A DNA stretch of 64,000 nucleotides from Mycobacteroides chelonae CCUG 47445 (GCF_001632805.1 NZ_CP007220.1:4030001-4094000); one strand, 5' to 3'. Shown: positions 17,101 through 25,955, numbered from the stretch's first letter. Made by a program: numbers and translations. The notes: a model not told the origin generated them from the letters alone.

Positions 17101-17550
17101 ATGCCAGTTGACATCAAACCCGTTCCCAAATGGCTCAGATACTTCAACAAGGTCGTCATCGGCGGGCACAAGATAGGCCTCAAATTGCCGATGGTGGTCC
17201 TCACCGTGCCCGGCGCCAAATCGGGCAAGCCCCGGTCGACTCCCATCACCCCGTTCACACTCGGCGGCCAGCGCTATGCCGTCGGCGGAGTTCCCGGATC
17301 GTCATGGATTACCAACGCACGCAAGGCCAAAGAGGGCACCCTGACACAGGGCCGCCACACCCAGCGAGTACGGATCGTCGAGCTCTCGCCTGAGGATTCC
17401 CGACCGGTGCTGCGCGCGTTTCCGATCGAGGTGCCCACCGGAGTCGGCTTTATCAGAAACGCCGGGCTGGTCAAGGAGGGCACGCCCGATGAGTTCGAGG
17501 CTCTCGCCGGGATTGCCGCCGTCTTCCGGTTCGATCCGCTGGAAGGCTAG
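17101..17550 (+). CDS. Deazaflavin (F420)-dependent nitroreductase family protein
   Basis: A 149-residue member of the Ddn/DUF385 split-barrel family, which binds coenzyme F420 and reduces quinones, nitro compounds or related substrates. The signature VLTVPGAKSGKPRSTPITPF (about residues 37-56), GSSWITNARKAKE and the RVRIVELSPED strand are clear. It is one of four Ddn-like genes in the window. It overlaps the convergent diguanylate cyclase gene by 4 bp. Confidence 0.85.
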   Translation: MPVDIKPVPKWLRYFNKVVIGGHKIGLKLPMVVLTVPGAKSGKPRSTPITPFTLGGQRYAVGGVPGSSWITNARKAKEGTLTQGRHTQRVRIVELSPEDSRPVLRAFPIEVPTGVGFIRNAGLVKEGTPDEFEALAGIAAVFRFDPLEG

Positions 17551-18740
17551 GCGCCCGACTGCCACAAGTAGTGATCGTCGGAGTCATATTCCGGATGAAG
17601 GATCCGGGATTGATTGCCGCCATTGCGCTTCGCCTCGTACATCGCACGATCGGCACAGGCGGTCAGCACATCGATCGCCTCCCGTGATGCCGTCGCCGCC
17701 ACGCTGGCGACCGGCTGCGCCGCGACACCCACACTCGCAGTCACCGTTATGCCCGCCGGCTCGGACGCCTTCACCGCTTCCCTGAGCCGGGTGGCGAAAT
17801 CGACGACGGCATGCGCTGGACAGATCGTCACGACGATGAACTCCTCACCACCCGAGCGCCCCACCGTGTTTCCGCGAATCGATTCGCCGACGAATGCGTT
17901 GGCCAGGTCGACCAGCACCCGGTCGCCTGTTCCGTGGCCGTACTGATCGTTGATCGACTTGAAGCGGTCGATATCGACGATCGCGGCCGCGACCACCCGG
18001 TCACCTTCCAACCCGTGCACGCGCATCAACCCACCATGTAGACGCTGCCACTCACCGTAGATGCCTCGCCGGTTGAGTAATCCGGTGAGTGGATCTCGCT
18101 GTGCCGCCAGCGCATCCAAGCGCACCACCGCGATTCCGAACTGGATGACCATGGGTATCAACACCACGACCAGCAGCATGCTGGTCACCTTCACCACCGC
18201 GGTCATCGCCGCACCAACGGTGCCCTCGGCGAGCAGACGCAGCGACAGCGCGAAGATCACCGGGCCACACCACGCCACGTGCGCCAGCAGCAGCCGGTTC
18301 CCCAGGAAGAAACTGACATACGCGCCGACCGGCGTGAAGAGCACCGTCCCCACCAAGCCCGCCAATGGATCGGAGTCCTGCCAGCAGGCCAGCGCGATTC
18401 CGACGTCGGCGAAGGCGACAAACGCGACCGCTTCACGCAGGGACGGCCACGGCCCTACGACCCAGCGCACCGCCCAACCCAGCGCACCGAGGGCGCACAC
18501 CACAACGATGGCGCGGCCCACCGTGCTTCGGGGCCCGGTGTCGCTGAACTGCACCGCCACGCAGATCGCCGCGAAGATCAACGCATACCCACCGATGAGG
18601 TTGCGAACGGTCCGATCGAGCTTGCGTTCCCGCAGGAAGGCCCGTAACCAGCCCGTCGGGACCGGCTCCGTCCACCACTGGAGCAGAAAACTCATCCAGG
18701 CCGTGGCACGGACGTACGAGACAATTCTGTTCAGCGGCAT
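17547..18740 (-). CDS. Membrane diguanylate cyclase (GGDEF)
   Basis: A 397-residue protein with about six predicted membrane helices in the first 200 residues and a C-terminal GGDEF domain. The active-site motif GGEEF is intact in GRSGGEEFIVV, preceded by RDPLTGLLNRRG and VDIDRFKSINDQYGHGTGD (substrate and metal residues). It should make cyclic di-GMP from GTP; no EAL domain is fused. Its ATG directly abuts the stop of the pirin gene, so the two are probably one transcript. Confidence 0.9.
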   Translation of the reverse strand: MPLNRIVSYVRATAWMSFLLQWWTEPVPTGWLRAFLRERKLDRTVRNLIGGYALIFAAICVAVQFSDTGPRSTVGRAIVVVCALGALGWAVRWVVGPWPSLREAVAFVAFADVGIALACWQDSDPLAGLVGTVLFTPVGAYVSFFLGNRLLLAHVAWCGPVIFALSLRLLAEGTVGAAMTAVVKVTSMLLVVVLIPMVIQFGIAVVRLDALAAQRDPLTGLLNRRGIYGEWQRLHGGLMRVHGLEGDRVVAAAIVDIDRFKSINDQYGHGTGDRVLVDLANAFVGESIRGNTVGRSGGEEFIVVTICPAHAVVDFATRLREAVKASEPAGITVTASVGVAAQPVASVAATASREAIDVLTACADRAMYEAKRNGGNQSRILHPEYDSDDHYLWQSGA

Positions 18741-19748
18741 CTAAATTCCCGGGTTGGCGGTCGGCGCGTTGCGCCTCGGGACCATCCGCACGGTCGGCAG
18801 TGGTGGAGCAGGCAAACGAGGCACCGCACCCTCATATCCCTGCACCTGCCCGAAGCGCTCGGACTCGGTCTGCCACTCCTCGCGAAACCCCGCGATCTCG
18901 TCGTGATCACGGCCGACGAAGTTCCACCACATCACGATCTGCTCACCGAACGGCTTGCCGCCCAACAGGATCGCCCGCGCTACCGCATCGGTCGGGTTGA
19001 GCACGGTGAGCTGATCGACGCCGGTACCGACGTATCCGAGCTCGCCCCGCGACAACCTGGTTCCGGACAACTCCACCGCCTCGGTGTCCACCAGCAGCCC
19101 GTGCTCAAAACCGGGATCGACGTCGAATCGCACCAGGCTGCGCGGTTGCAATGTCAGTTCGGCACCAAGTAACGGCGTGGCAGTGCGCACCGGCGATACC
19201 TGCCCCGCCAGGGTCCCCAAAAACACACGCAGACTGACCCCACCCACGGCGACCGCATCGGGCGCGTAATGCTGAAAATCCCGTGCCGCGTCCCGGGATT
19301 CATCGGGCAACGCGACCCATAGCTGTACGCCGTGCAGCGTGGTGGTGGGGGCCGTCGACACCTCCGAGTGGCAGATGCCGCGCCCACCCGTCATCAGGTT
19401 GAGCTCCCCCGGCCGCACCATCGCGTGCACTCCGTTGCTATCGCGATGCTCGATCTCTCCGGCGAACAGCCAGCTGACCGTCTGCAGTCCGGTATGCGGA
19501 TGGGGCGCCACATCCATGCCGCCGGACTGCGCGATGTCATCGGGTCCGTAGTGGTCGGCGAAGCACCAGGCGCCGATCAGCGATCTCCCGGCCTGAGGCA
19601 GGGTCCGCAGCACCGTCATCGCACGTGGCCCCCCGAGAGGAACCTCTCGGGGAGTGAGTATTTCGACCACCGGACGGCCACGTCCATCCCGCGGGCACGG
19701 CCCACCCTCGCAGCGGGTCTCCGTCGGGGCTGTCTCGGTATTGCTCAT
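18741..19748 (-). CDS. Pirin family bicupin
   Basis: A 335-residue pirin-like protein. The N-terminal cupin has the metal motif HPHTGLQTVSWLFAGEIEHRDS and the His/Glu-containing GRGICHSE; the C-terminal pirin domain includes IVMWWNFVGR. Bacterial pirins act as quercetin dioxygenases or redox-sensing cofactors. The residues MSNTETAPTETRCEGGPCPR have a short Cys pair (CEGGPC) of unknown use. I chose the ATG at 19748 because the longer frame would overlap the divergent acetyltransferase gene. Confidence 0.85.
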   Translation of the reverse strand: MSNTETAPTETRCEGGPCPRDGRGRPVVEILTPREVPLGGPRAMTVLRTLPQAGRSLIGAWCFADHYGPDDIAQSGGMDVAPHPHTGLQTVSWLFAGEIEHRDSNGVHAMVRPGELNLMTGGRGICHSEVSTAPTTTLHGVQLWVALPDESRDAARDFQHYAPDAVAVGGVSLRVFLGTLAGQVSPVRTATPLLGAELTLQPRSLVRFDVDPGFEHGLLVDTEAVELSGTRLSRGELGYVGTGVDQLTVLNPTDAVARAILLGGKPFGEQIVMWWNFVGRDHDEIAGFREEWQTESERFGQVQGYEGAVPRLPAPPLPTVRMVPRRNAPTANPGI

Positions 19749-19797
19749 GTCCTCATCATCGGCCGAACTCACGGTGCGTGCGGCATAGTTGGTCACC

Positions 19798-20148
19798 ATG
19801 GACGGATCCGAATCCACCACCACGGTCGCCGACGCACCCGATAACCACCGATTCGAGATAACGGCAGACGACGAACGCGCGGGCTTCACCGAATACCTGG
19901 ATACCGCGCTGAGCGGCACGAAGGTGCGGATTTTCTATCACACGGAGATCGACGAGAAGTTCGGCGGCCGCGGCCTCGCCGGGACACTCGTTGAGTCGGC
20001 CCTGAAATCCACACGGTCCACCGGGCGCAGGATCGTGCCGGTGTGCCCGTACGTCCGGAAATTCGTCGGCAAGCACCATGAGTTCGACGACATCGTCGAC
20101 CCGGTGACACCGGAGGCACTGGCCGCGGTCGAGGCCCGCCAGGGATGA
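19798..20148 (+). CDS. GNAT-like N-acetyltransferase (PF14542 type)
   Basis: A 116-residue small acetyltransferase. HTEIDEKFGGRGLAGTLVESAL is the acetyl-CoA pyrophosphate loop (GRGLAG), and RRIVPVCPYVRKFVGKHHEF matches the YjdJ/CG-type family. Substrate unknown. The ATG at 19798 is preferred to a TTG three codons upstream. It is divergent from the pirin gene (49 bp apart) and overlaps the next start by 4 bp, so the two are coupled. Confidence 0.82.
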   Translation: MDGSESTTTVADAPDNHRFEITADDERAGFTEYLDTALSGTKVRIFYHTEIDEKFGGRGLAGTLVESALKSTRSTGRRIVPVCPYVRKFVGKHHEFDDIVDPVTPEALAAVEARQG

Positions 20149-20603
20149 CCGCGAAGCGCGTCTACATCGACAAGCAGACTCCGTCCGTCTACCAGGGGCT
20201 GACCAAAGCCGCCGCCGAACTCCGCGTCCAGGCCACCGAGGCCGGGCTCTCGCGAACAACGCTGGAATTGGTCAATATTCGCGTATCCCAACTCAATCGC
20301 TGCCTGTTCTGTCTCGATCTGCACACCCGGGTCGCACTCGAGGAAGGTGAGTCAGCTCAGCGGATCGCAGTACTGCCGGTGTGGCAGGAGGCCGAGTTGT
20401 TCACCGATGTCGAGCGCGCGGCCCTGACGATCGCCGAAGCCGTGACGGAGGTCACCGCAGGCCACCTCACCGATGAGCAGTACGCCGCCGCGCGGGAGCA
20501 TCTCTCCGACGATCAGGTATCAGTGCTGGTCTGGTCGGCCATCATGATCAACACGTTCAATCGGATCTCGATTCTGAGCCGCCACCCGATCAAGCGGCGC
20601 TGA
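20145..20603 (+). CDS. AhpD-like (carboxymuconolactone decarboxylase) protein
   Basis: A 152-residue alkylhydroperoxidase-like protein. The AhpD redox motif CLFC is in LNRCLFCLDLHTRVALEEG (about residues 47-65), with the downstream His in place, so both catalytic Cys are present. The expected role is peroxide or other thiol-linked redox chemistry. It is co-transcribed with the acetyltransferase through an ATGA overlap. Confidence 0.87.
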   Translation: MTAKRVYIDKQTPSVYQGLTKAAAELRVQATEAGLSRTTLELVNIRVSQLNRCLFCLDLHTRVALEEGESAQRIAVLPVWQEAELFTDVERAALTIAEAVTEVTAGHLTDEQYAAAREHLSDDQVSVLVWSAIMINTFNRISILSRHPIKRR

Positions 20604-20710
20604 TCCCCGGCTCCTGGCGCGGGAATACAACCGAGCCACCATGAGTTAGATTTCTTACGCCAGGCTAATGATCTGGCCATTGACATATCTCACGGGGAAG
20701 GTATTCGACG

Positions 20711-21409
20711 ATGCCTCAGGTGCGTGCCACACGTTTCCGCAAGTCAGCGCGCGCGATAGTGGTCGCCGCGACGCTGGCTACCGCTCTGTCCGGGTGCACT
20801 GTCTACAAGACGCTCACCAAACCCTCGGAGACTCCCCCGCCGCCGCCCGCGACCTCACAGGTCAGCGACCAAGACCAGATCCGTCAAGTCACCGCCCAGC
20901 TGGGCAAGGCCCTCGGCAGCCTCGATCTGGACGCCGGTAATGCCCTGACCTGCCCGCGCTACCAGGTGTCCAGCCGCACCGCGGACGAGAAGCTCGTGCC
21001 CTCGATCAACTCGTGGCAGGGCGCCGAGGAAGCCTTGATGTACGGCGACACTTCCACCTTGTCCAGCAGTGTGGCACAACGATTCCCGAGTGCGGGAAGC
21101 AGCGAGCGCGCCACCCTGGTCAAGGCGATCGTCGGACGCGACCAGTTCGCTTATGCCGCGACCGTGCTGCAGGTGATCCGCGAGAACACCACCGTCGAGA
21201 AGTTCGCGATCGACAACATCAAGATCATCGGCGACAGCGCCACCGGAGACATCACCGCGACCTACAGCTTTGGCGGTGCCGCTACCCAAACCCAGACCAA
21301 GCCGAACCAGTTTCGCAAGGAGGGTGGCAAGTGGGCCTGGTGCCAGCAGCCCCCGCCGGGCCTGTTTACCCAGTGGACGACATCCTCGTCGGCACAGTCC
21401 TCGGCGTAG
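20711..21409 (+). CDS. Secreted lipoprotein, unknown function
   Basis: A 232-residue putative lipoprotein. A basic start is followed by a hydrophobic stretch and the lipobox LSGC near residue 28; a proline-rich linker (PPPPPAT) leads to a domain of about 170 residues that resembles mycobacterial NTF2-like/DUF4878-type exported domains, with a terminal Trp-rich KWAWCQQPPPG. I do not recognise a specific family. GGGGAAGG lies about 10 bp before the ATG, and TTGACA at 20680-20685 could be the -35 element. It precedes menB on the same strand. Confidence 0.75.
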   Translation: MPQVRATRFRKSARAIVVAATLATALSGCTVYKTLTKPSETPPPPPATSQVSDQDQIRQVTAQLGKALGSLDLDAGNALTCPRYQVSSRTADEKLVPSINSWQGAEEALMYGDTSTLSSSVAQRFPSAGSSERATLVKAIVGRDQFAYAATVLQVIRENTTVEKFAIDNIKIIGDSATGDITATYSFGGAATQTQTKPNQFRKEGGKWAWCQQPPPGLFTQWTTSSSAQSSA

Positions 21410-21465
21410 CAGTTCACGGGTAGCGTCGACCGGCCGCACATCGGGCGGCCTCTAGAGTCGGAGCC

Positions 21466-22386
21466 ATGACCCAAGACGACGGGCAGACCGCCAATCCCTT
21501 TGACCCGACTCGCTGGCAGCCGGTGGCGGGATTCGAGGATCTGACCGACATCACCTATCACCGGCACGTCAGCCAAGGGACCGTCCGGATCGCGTTCGAC
21601 CGGCCCGAGGTGCGCAATGCCTTCCGGCCGCACACCGTCGATGAGCTCTACCGAACCCTGGACCACGCCCGGATGACCTCCGATGTCGGGGCGGTGCTTC
21701 TCACCGGGAACGGCCCCAGCCCCAAGGACGGCGGCTGGGCATTCTGCTCCGGCGGCGATCAGCGCATCCGGGGCCGCACCGGCTACCAGTACGCCGGGGG
21801 CGAGACCGCCGAGACTGTGGACCCGGGCCGGGCGGGCCGCCTGCATATTCTGGAGGTGCAGCGCCTCATCCGCTTTATGCCAAAGGTGGTGATCGCCTTG
21901 GTGAATGGGTGGGCCGCCGGTGGTGGACACAGCCTGCACGTGGTGTGCGACCTGACCTTGGCCAGCCGCGAACACGCGCGCTTCAAGCAGACCGACGCCG
22001 ATGTGGGCAGCTTCGACGGTGGCTACGGCAGCGCCTACCTGGCCAAGATGGTCGGGCAGAAATTCGCCCGTGAGATCTTCTTCCTGGGCCGCCCCTACAC
22101 GGCCGAACAGATACATCACATGGGCGCCGTCAACGAGGTCGTTGACCACGAACACCTGGAGACGGTCGCGCTGGAGTGGACCGCCGCCATCAACGAGAAG
22201 TCGCCCCAGGCACAACGAATGCTCAAGTACGCCTTCAACCTCACCGATGACGGGCTGGTCGGGCAGCAGCTGTTCGCCGGTGAGGCAACACGATTGGCCT
22301 ACATGACCGATGAGGCGGTCGAGGGCCGTGACTCATTCCTGGAGAAGCGCAAGCCGGACTGGTCGCCCTACCCCTGGCACTACTAA
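21466..22386 (+). CDS. menB: 1,4-dihydroxy-2-naphthoyl-CoA synthase MenB
   Basis: A 306-residue crotonase-fold enzyme that cyclises o-succinylbenzoyl-CoA. Markers are RPEVRNAFRPHTVDEL, the active loop WAFCSGGDQRIRG (SGGDQ), GWAAGGGHSLHVVCDL for the oxyanion hole, TDADVGSFDGGYGS with the catalytic Asp/Ser-Tyr region, and the C-terminal PDWSPYPWHY. It corresponds to Rv0548c. It is convergent with the Thr-rich surface protein gene. Confidence 0.95.
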   Translation: MTQDDGQTANPFDPTRWQPVAGFEDLTDITYHRHVSQGTVRIAFDRPEVRNAFRPHTVDELYRTLDHARMTSDVGAVLLTGNGPSPKDGGWAFCSGGDQRIRGRTGYQYAGGETAETVDPGRAGRLHILEVQRLIRFMPKVVIALVNGWAAGGGHSLHVVCDLTLASREHARFKQTDADVGSFDGGYGSAYLAKMVGQKFAREIFFLGRPYTAEQIHHMGAVNEVVDHEHLETVALEWTAAINEKSPQAQRMLKYAFNLTDDGLVGQQLFAGEATRLAYMTDEAVEGRDSFLEKRKPDWSPYPWHY

Positions 22387-22402
22387 GACCCGCGGGCCCA
22401 GC

Positions 22403-22936
22403 TCAGCACGGGTTGGGCCTGCAGCGACCGCCCGACGACGGCGCCGCGACCGTGACTGTCGTCGTGGACGTGACCGTCGTAGGGACGGTGACGGTCGTCG
22501 TATTGGTGACGGTAGTCGGCACCGTTTCCGTAGTTGTCTCGGTGGTGGTCGTTGTCGCCGTCTCGGTGGTGGTAGATGTCGCCGTCACGGTTGCCGTCGA
22601 GTGGGAGGTCACCGTCTCCGTCACCGTCCTGGTCGAGGTACCGGTTTCCGTCGCGGTGACAGTCACCGGCGCCGCCGTTGGTGTGGTGGAGACCGAATTG
22701 ACTACCGGCGTAGGCGCATCACTCCCCCCGCCCGCCGACTGGGCGAGCGCGACGCGGGCACCCACCGCGCCGGTGCCGATCACGATCGCCACCGCCCCGG
22801 CCACCAGGTACCACGTCAGGATCTGGCCTCGCAGCTGTCCGATTCCGGTCGCCACCGATCGGGGAACGTCGACATGTACCGCTCGCCGATCACGCGCGAC
22901 GGAACGCAGCAGCCCGCGAACGGCCGGATCGTTCAT
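22403..22936 (-). CDS. Single-pass membrane protein with long Thr/Val repeat tail
   Basis: A 177-residue protein. Residues 1-37 are a basic cytoplasmic segment, about 38-62 a membrane helix, and about 90-165 a low-complexity stretch of TVT, TTT and TET units, ending in GGRCRPNPC. The Thr-rich part should lie outside the membrane and could be O-mannosylated and span the wall. The coding DNA is a run of GTC/GAC/GGT-like near repeats, not a CRISPR. Its start overlaps the upstream gene by 4 bp, so the pair is translationally coupled. Confidence 0.72.
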   Translation of the reverse strand: MNDPAVRGLLRSVARDRRAVHVDVPRSVATGIGQLRGQILTWYLVAGAVAIVIGTGAVGARVALAQSAGGGSDAPTPVVNSVSTTPTAAPVTVTATETGTSTRTVTETVTSHSTATVTATSTTTETATTTTTETTTETVPTTVTNTTTVTVPTTVTSTTTVTVAAPSSGGRCRPNPC

Positions 22937-23592
22937 CGGTCCGACCCCCGGGCGTAGGCAATCGGTGCGAGCACGCCGTCGGCAACCCGGAGTTCAGCCT
23001 GCACCTGCGAGGGCGTCAACCCGAGCATGTCCGAAAGATCATCGATGCCGACGTCGGCGAAGGCACTGAGCACCGCGGCCACCCGCTGAACCTGCGTCAA
23101 CTGGGACAACGGGTTTGGCCCGGCGGCGGGACGCCCGGTCAGCGTGAGCCGCGAATGCGCCATCAGCGCGTGCACAAACCAGCACAACGTGAAGATCTGG
23201 ATCGACTGATGCACCGGCCCGCGCCACTTGAGGGTCGCTTGGGCGATGGCCGTTTCCATCAATCGCTTGCCGACATCCGGGTCATCGCACAGCAGGCTCG
23301 CGCACTCTTCGAAGATCGGTTTTTGGATCTCAAATGTCCGCGCCAGCTCTTCTTCCCGCCGGGTGAGGTCGGCAGTTATCCGCAACCCGGACGGCAGACC
23401 GAATTCCACCTGTTTGATCGCGGGAAACAGCGCCAGCGTCAACGCCAGTAATCCGACAAACCCCAGCACACCCAGCAGCAGAGGACTGCGAACAAATGGC
23501 CCAGCGGCTAGCGCGGCAATCGCGACAGCGATGGGCAGCATGATGCGCGGCTGGAACAGATCCGTCCACCGCCGAGGCTCGGTCTTACACAT
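22933..23592 (-). CDS. Membrane protein resembling a tethered ECF sigma factor
   Basis: A 219-residue protein with two hydrophobic helices (about 17-33 and 38-56), then a soluble region. Residues about 93-148 (FEECASLLCDDPDVGKR through WFVHALMAHSRL) follow the pattern of sigma region 2, and about 164-205 (LTQVQRVAAVLSAF then IDDLSDMLGLTPSQVQAEL) look like a sigma region 4 HTH. The fit is by eye. If right, this is a membrane-anchored sigma-like regulator paired with the Thr-rich surface protein gene that overlaps its stop. It could instead be a degenerate sigma fold acting in protein binding only. Confidence 0.5.
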   Translation of the reverse strand: MCKTEPRRWTDLFQPRIMLPIAVAIAALAAGPFVRSPLLLGVLGFVGLLALTLALFPAIKQVEFGLPSGLRITADLTRREEELARTFEIQKPIFEECASLLCDDPDVGKRLMETAIAQATLKWRGPVHQSIQIFTLCWFVHALMAHSRLTLTGRPAAGPNPLSQLTQVQRVAAVLSAFADVGIDDLSDMLGLTPSQVQAELRVADGVLAPIAYARGSDR

Positions 23593-23686
23593 CGCGAATA
23601 CCCCTCTATACGAACTGCGTGGGGCAATCGTCGCCGCACCGTCGCAGGGAGAGCGCGAGTAACCGACTACTCGATTCTCCGGGCGG

Positions 23687-24523
23687 TTACCGCCCGGCGC
23701 GCTCCATCCAGAAGTCGAGTTCGAGGTCCTCTTCGGCGCATTGGCGGTACTTCGAGAAGTCGGTGACGCCGGCCTCGGTGAGCACCTCGTCGTCGATGAA
23801 GCTGTTTCCGGTCACCTCGCGGCTGGGCTTGATCAGGATCTCGTACGCGGCGTCGGCCATGATCTCGGCCGAGCGACAGCGCGCCACCAGCTCTGCGCCG
23901 AGGATGTTGCGGATAGCGGCGGTATCGATCGTGGTGCGGGGCCACAGCGAGTTCGACGCGATGCCGTACTCACGCAGTTCATGCGCCAGCCCGATGGCCA
24001 CCAGGCTCATGGAGAACTTCGAGATCGTGTACGCGGTCGTGGTCTGATCGAACCACTTGGGTTCCAGCGTGATCGGCGGCGACAGGGTCAGGATGTGCGG
24101 GTTGTCCGCCTCCTTGAGCGCACCGATCGCCGACTTCGACAGCGAGAAGGCGCCCCGGGCGTTGATGTCCTGCATCAGGTCATAGGCCTTCATCGAAATC
24201 GATTCCGAGGGAGCCAGATTCAAGGCACTGGCATTGTTGACCACAATGTCGATCCCACCGAAACGCTCGACCGTCTGGGCCACGGCCGAGGCGACCACCT
24301 CGTCGTCACGGACGTCGCCGAGGATCGCCAGCGCCTGACCTCCGGCGGCCTCGATCTCTTCGGCGGCGGTGTAGATGGTGCCGGGAAGCTTCGGATGCGG
24401 CTCGGCCGTCTTCGCCATGATCGCGACATTCGCACCGTCACGCGCGGCCCGCAGTGCGATCGCCAGCCCAATGCCGCGGCTGCCTCCCGACATGATGATG
24501 GTCTTACCTGCCAGCGATCCCAT
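23687..24523 (-). CDS. SDR oxidoreductase (HSDL2-like)
   Basis: A 278-residue SDR with a TxxSGGSRGIG-type motif written MSGGSRGIGLAI near the N-terminus, NNASALNL, and the catalytic Tyr-Lys pair in YTISKFSMSL. The conserved TLSPP and LWPRTTIDTAA blocks and a C-terminal FIDDEVL resemble hydroxysteroid dehydrogenase-like 2 proteins. Substrate unknown, possibly a long-chain acyl or steroid carbonyl. The ATG at 24523 follows an AAGGA site; the 32 extra upstream codons lack family similarity and are rejected. Confidence 0.85.
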   Translation of the reverse strand: MGSLAGKTIIMSGGSRGIGLAIALRAARDGANVAIMAKTAEPHPKLPGTIYTAAEEIEAAGGQALAILGDVRDDEVVASAVAQTVERFGGIDIVVNNASALNLAPSESISMKAYDLMQDINARGAFSLSKSAIGALKEADNPHILTLSPPITLEPKWFDQTTTAYTISKFSMSLVAIGLAHELREYGIASNSLWPRTTIDTAAIRNILGAELVARCRSAEIMADAAYEILIKPSREVTGNSFIDDEVLTEAGVTDFSKYRQCAEEDLELDFWMERAGR

Positions 24524-24644
24524 AGCCACGTCCTTGTCGTCATAGGGGATGAGTGAGGCCAGCGTAGGACACCGCCGGTAAGGCATACCTTCGAGACCTA
24601 AGTCACCCAGGCCCGGCATTTCGCACTCATCGCAAGGGGCATAC

Positions 24645-24668
24645 AGTTCTTACTCGTGAGTAAGAACT
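24645..24668. promoter_or_regulatory. 24-bp palindrome over the start of the Rv0547c-like SDR
   Basis: AGTTCTTACTC (24645-24655) and GAGTAAGAACT (24658-24668) are exact inverted arms around a 2-bp centre. The GTG start codon (24656) sits in the centre. A TACAGT -10 hexamer (24642-24647) ends 8 bp before the GTG, so the transcript is probably leaderless and a bound repressor would cover promoter and start site together. The core TTACTCGTGAGTAA looks like a TetR-family operator. Confidence 0.7.
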
Positions 24669-25540
24669 CGGTGAGCAAGCGACTCAACACCGCCTTTGCG
24701 CGCGCCCTGATGCAGCCTTTCCCCAGCCCATCGCTCATTCGGGCGAAGTTCGACGCAAACTACGGTGTCTCGGTCAAGGACAAGCGCGTCCTCATCACCG
24801 GCGCATCCTCGGGTATCGGCGAGGAGGCCGCATACCAATTCGGCAAGCTCGGCGCCAAGGTCATCGTGGTGGCGCGGCGTGAAGACCTGCTGAACGAGGT
24901 CGCCGCGCGCATCACCGCCGCCGGCGGCACCGCGGATGCCATCGCATGCGACCTGTCCGACCTGGACGCCATCGACAAGCTGGTGCAGACCGTGAACGAG
25001 CGCCACGGCGGCATCGACATCCTGGTCAACAACGCCGGTCGCTCCATCCGGCGCAAGACCTACGAGTCTCTGGATCGCTGGCATGACGCCGAGCGGACCA
25101 TGCAGCTCAACTACTTCTCGCCCCTGCGGCTGATCCGCGGGTTCGCACCCGGCATGGTCGAACGTCGCAGCGGCCACATCATCAACGTCGCGACCTGGGG
25201 AGTGCTCACGGACGTGGTGCCGCAGTTCGCGGTGTACAACGCCTCCAAGGCCGCGCTCTCGACGGTGAGCCGCATCGTGGATGCCGAATACGGCAAGTAC
25301 AACGTGCACACCAGCACGCTCTACTTCCCCTTGGTGCGTACCCCGATGATCGCGCCGACCGAGGCATACACCAACGCAGCGGCGCTGACCTCCGCGGAGG
25401 CCGCGGAGTGGATGGTGCTGGCGGTCCGTACCCGGCCGGTGCGTATCGCCCCGCGAATTTCGGTGATGTCGGCCGCCACCAACGCAGTGGCCCCCAGCCT
25501 GGTGACAAAGGTGGCAATGTCGGGGCGCGAAACCCTTTAA
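24656..25540 (+). CDS. SDR oxidoreductase (Rv0547c-like)
   Basis: A 294-residue SDR that corresponds in position and sequence type to Rv0547c. It has an N-terminal extension of about 40 residues before VLITGASSGIGEEAA, then NNAGRSIRR and the catalytic YNASKAAL. The C-terminal region is hydrophobic, suggesting membrane association and a lipid-like substrate. The start is GTG at 24656 inside a palindrome; GTG at 24671 is a possible alternative. It is divergent from the HSDL2-like SDR and followed by the glyoxalase gene. Confidence 0.86.
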   Translation: MSKNSVSKRLNTAFARALMQPFPSPSLIRAKFDANYGVSVKDKRVLITGASSGIGEEAAYQFGKLGAKVIVVARREDLLNEVAARITAAGGTADAIACDLSDLDAIDKLVQTVNERHGGIDILVNNAGRSIRRKTYESLDRWHDAERTMQLNYFSPLRLIRGFAPGMVERRSGHIINVATWGVLTDVVPQFAVYNASKAALSTVSRIVDAEYGKYNVHTSTLYFPLVRTPMIAPTEAYTNAAALTSAEAAEWMVLAVRTRPVRIAPRISVMSAATNAVAPSLVTKVAMSGRETL

Positions 25541-25568
25541 TATCCCGGCGCCCGTGATACACACGGGT

Positions 25569-25955
25569 ATGGAGATATTGTCCAGCCGAATTTTGTTGCG
25601 GCCTAAGGACTATGACGCGACGCTGGCGTTCTACCGGGACACCCTGGGGCTCGCCATCGCACGCGACTACGGAGCCGGCATGGTGTTTTTCGCCGGACAG
25701 TCCCTCATCGAGATCGCCGGGCACGGCCGCGCCGACGGCCCCCTCACCGCATTTCCGGGTGCCCTCTGGCTCCAGGTACGCGACGTGTATGCGACGCAGA
25801 CCGAGCTGGAGAGCCGCGGTGCCTCGATAAGCCGTGCCGCACAGCAAGAGCCGTGGGGTTTGCATGAAATGCATGTGGCGGCACCTGACGGTGTCACGCT
25901 GATCTTCGTGCAGATCCCACCGGACCACCCATTACGCAAAGACACCCGGCGGTAG
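25569..25955 (+). CDS. Glyoxalase/VOC family protein (Rv0546c-like)
   Basis: A 128-residue vicinal-oxygen-chelate protein very close to Rv0546c: MEILSSRILLRPKDYDATL, FYRDTLGLAIARDYGAG, FFAGQSLIEIAG and the terminal PWGLHEMHVAAPDG with LIFVQIPPDHPL. VOC proteins bind a metal and act as dioxygenases, lyases or resistance proteins; the specific role is unknown. I use the ATG at 25569, which matches Rv0546c, rather than the GTG at 25554. The stop codon lies in the loop of the following terminator. Confidence 0.88.
   Translation: MEILSSRILLRPKDYDATLAFYRDTLGLAIARDYGAGMVFFAGQSLIEIAGHGRADGPLTAFPGALWLQVRDVYATQTELESRGASISRAAQQEPWGLHEMHVAAPDGVTLIFVQIPPDHPLRKDTRR

Noticed and set aside
22440..22660. Short repeated GTC/GAC/GGT units looking like a CRISPR or minisatellite
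   Set aside because: The units are irregular, have no spacers, and encode the Thr/Val tail of the protein at 22403-22936; low-complexity coding explains them.
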